Part shown: piece by piece, positions 63,119-64,000 of the stretch
Layout: each line of letters begins with the position of its first letter
How positions within the stretch are numbered: the first letter of the stretch is position 1
DNA from: Pseudoruminococcus massiliensis
GTDB lineage: Bacteria > Bacillota > Clostridia > Oscillospirales > Acutalibacteraceae
Length of the DNA: 64,000 bases
Direction of reading: 5' to 3'
Assembly (NCBI RefSeq): GCF_900291955.1
Contig: NZ_OLMR01000002.1
Location: 372,001-436,000, forward strand
The notes under the pieces: generated by a model
Databases searched by the model: none
Told to the model about the DNA's origin: nothing
The model's input: the letters and a program-made list of their open reading frames with translations, nothing else
Translations under genes and position numbers: made by a program

Positions 63119-63742
63119 TTAAAAAGCTGTTGCTACTGTGGCACAAGTAATATCAACATCATTGTTTTCTGAGAGTATTCTACAACATTCAGAAAGTGTA
63201 TAACCCGTTGTGACAATATCATCTATAAGCAAAACCCTCTTGCCCTGCAAATTTATTTTATCTATCGGCTTATAAACTCCAATAATATTCTCTGCTCGAA
63301 TTTCGTGATTTAAAGTATGCTGTTCGAGATTATCACGACATTTTATGAGAGTTTCTGCGTAATCTAATTCAAGAATTTTTGCAAGCTCTCTTGCTATAAG
63401 CTCGGATTGATTATAGCCTCGCATATACAATCGCTTTTTTGAAAGCGGTACACTCGTTACCATATCTGCTATAATCTCACTTTCTGCAACTGCATTTGCA
63501 AGCACCGCACCAAAGCTTTTATAAAACTCTCGTTTCCCACGAAATTTATATCTCGCTAAAGCGTCACGAATCTTGCTGTCATACATAAAAGCGGAAACAC
63601 ATTCGTTTCCGCTTGGTATAGTTCTTATATAAGGCTCTTTTGGAAATTCCGAACGGCATTCAGCACATTCAAGCCTTCCTCTTTCAATAAGCTTTAAGCA
63701 ATACGGACATTTTCTCGGAAAAAATAAATCTAATAAGCTCAC
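63119..63742 (-). CDS. comF: ComF-family amidophosphoribosyltransferase-like protein
   Basis: 207 residues. An N-terminal four-cysteine zinc ribbon (CPYCLKLIERGRLECAEC) is followed by a phosphoribosyltransferase fold with the PRPP loop VLLIDDIVTTGYTLSECC and the conserved RGYNQSELIARELA. ComF acts in DNA uptake during competence, but many family members lie in non-competent species. The start is GTG at 63742. It lies 2 bases after the folK stop, so the two may be co-transcribed. Confidence 0.9.
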   Translation of the reverse strand: MSLLDLFFPRKCPYCLKLIERGRLECAECRSEFPKEPYIRTIPSGNECVSAFMYDSKIRDALARYKFRGKREFYKSFGAVLANAVAESEIIADMVTSVPLSKKRLYMRGYNQSELIARELAKILELDYAETLIKCRDNLEQHTLNHEIRAENIIGVYKPIDKINLQGKRVLLIDDIVTTGYTLSECCRILSENNDVDITCATVATAF

Positions 63743-63744
63743 AG

Positions 63745-64000
63745 CTACCCCACCTTATTTATACCCGAAGTATCAAGGCTTGAAAGACTTTTCTTGAAAT
63801 CAATCCCGAAAGCATTTCCATTCGGGAAAATATCAAGAAGTGGAACCATTACAAATGCCCTTTCAAGAAATCTCGGGTGCGGAAGTGTAAGTGCTTCATC
63901 ATTTCGAGTTTCATTCTCGATAAGAATTATATCAATATCTATAATTCTTGGAGAATTTTTATAAGGGCGGAGTCTGCCCATTTTAGCCTCAATGCCTAAA
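63745..64000 (-). CDS. folK: 6-hydroxymethyl-dihydropterin pyrophosphokinase, C-terminal part (runs off the right edge)
   Basis: FolK transfers pyrophosphate from ATP to hydroxymethyl-dihydropterin in folate synthesis. Only the last 85 or so codons are in the window; the start is off the right edge. The reading frame through the edge (..EAKMGRLRPYKNSPRIIDIDIILI) shows the hallmark R-x2-DIDIIL and LPHPRFLERAFVMVPL. An in-frame Met at 63981 is internal, because the signature Glu-Ala-Lys before it belongs to the conserved block. The TAG stop is 2 bases before comF. Confidence 0.9.
   Translation of the reverse strand, partial: LGIEAKMGRLRPYKNSPRIIDIDIILIENETRNDEALTLPHPRFLERAFVMVPLLDIFPNGNAFGIDFKKSLSSLDTSGINKVG

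Overview
The window is an AT-rich chromosomal segment of a low-GC Gram-positive bacterium, most likely a clostridial gut or rumen organism of the Ruminococcaceae/Oscillospirales type. This is inferred from gene content: YqzL between recO and era, YlxM-Ffh, TTG starts after strong Shine-Dalgarno sequences, lipobox lipoproteins, a G5/3D wall protein and BspA-type leucine-rich repeats. No species can be named from the sequence alone. There is no phage, integrase, transposase or CRISPR array. Most of the window is core genome, interrupted by a striking family of intergenic repeats.

Layout. 1-3.9 kb: a minus-strand operon phoH-ybeY-dgkA-era-yqzL-recO, divergent from ylxM-ffh-rpsP-khpA (4.1-6.5 kb). 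6.6-7.1 kb: three tandem 188-bp repeats, then a small membrane protein and an XRE regulator. 7.9-12.4 kb: membrane proteins of unknown role, mtnN and a YdbS/YdbT PH-domain pair. 12.4-20.7 kb: pth-mfd and lipoprotein-secA. 20.8-21.1 kb: tRNA-Met and tRNA-Glu. 21.2-25.5 kb: asparaginase, a hypoxanthine/uracil-DNA glycosylase, a membrane protein joining a sigma-like helix-turn-helix to extracellular leucine-rich repeats, and xth. 25.6-28.9 kb: a Gld-like ABC system. 29-32 kb: esterase, acyltransferase-like protein and zinc-ribbon membrane protein. 32.9-38.6 kb: recG, an acetyltransferase, rpoD and dnaG. 39.5-43.7 kb: a heterodimeric ABC exporter behind a MarR regulator. 43.8-54.5 kb: a YgjP-like metallopeptidase, glyA, a PrsA-like foldase, a NatAB-type ABC system, nadA, mnmA and a TetR regulator. 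54.7-59.1 kb: three tandem DUF3137-like membrane proteins followed by lemA. 59.3-60.7 kb: a G5/3D-domain wall protein. The window ends with two small unknown proteins, comF and the 3' part of folK.

The most unusual signal is the repeat family. At least a dozen intergenic sites carry mosaics of short perfect hairpins, about 7-10 bp stems around 3-5 nt loops, assembled like cassettes. Four sites (16.7, 32.3, 39.0 and 61.7 kb) carry a nearly complete 270-310 bp element that is itself a long imperfect inverted repeat. A second module of about 140-190 bp is tandemly amplified at five places. Stems change by compensatory substitutions between copies, so the hairpins look selected. The elements sit mainly just after stop codons, sometimes between a gene and its terminator, and at least once they supply the C-terminal codons of a protein (asparaginase). 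They resemble MITE, REP or BOX elements in logic, but I recognise no named family.

Other notable points are the sigma-like/LRR transmembrane protein, the DUF3137 triplication with lemA and a conserved cytosolic motif, a foldase whose middle region carries a Ser/Thr/Glu-rich insert, a palindromic operator candidate at the MarR/ABC promoter, and an inverted repeat straddling the tRNA promoter.
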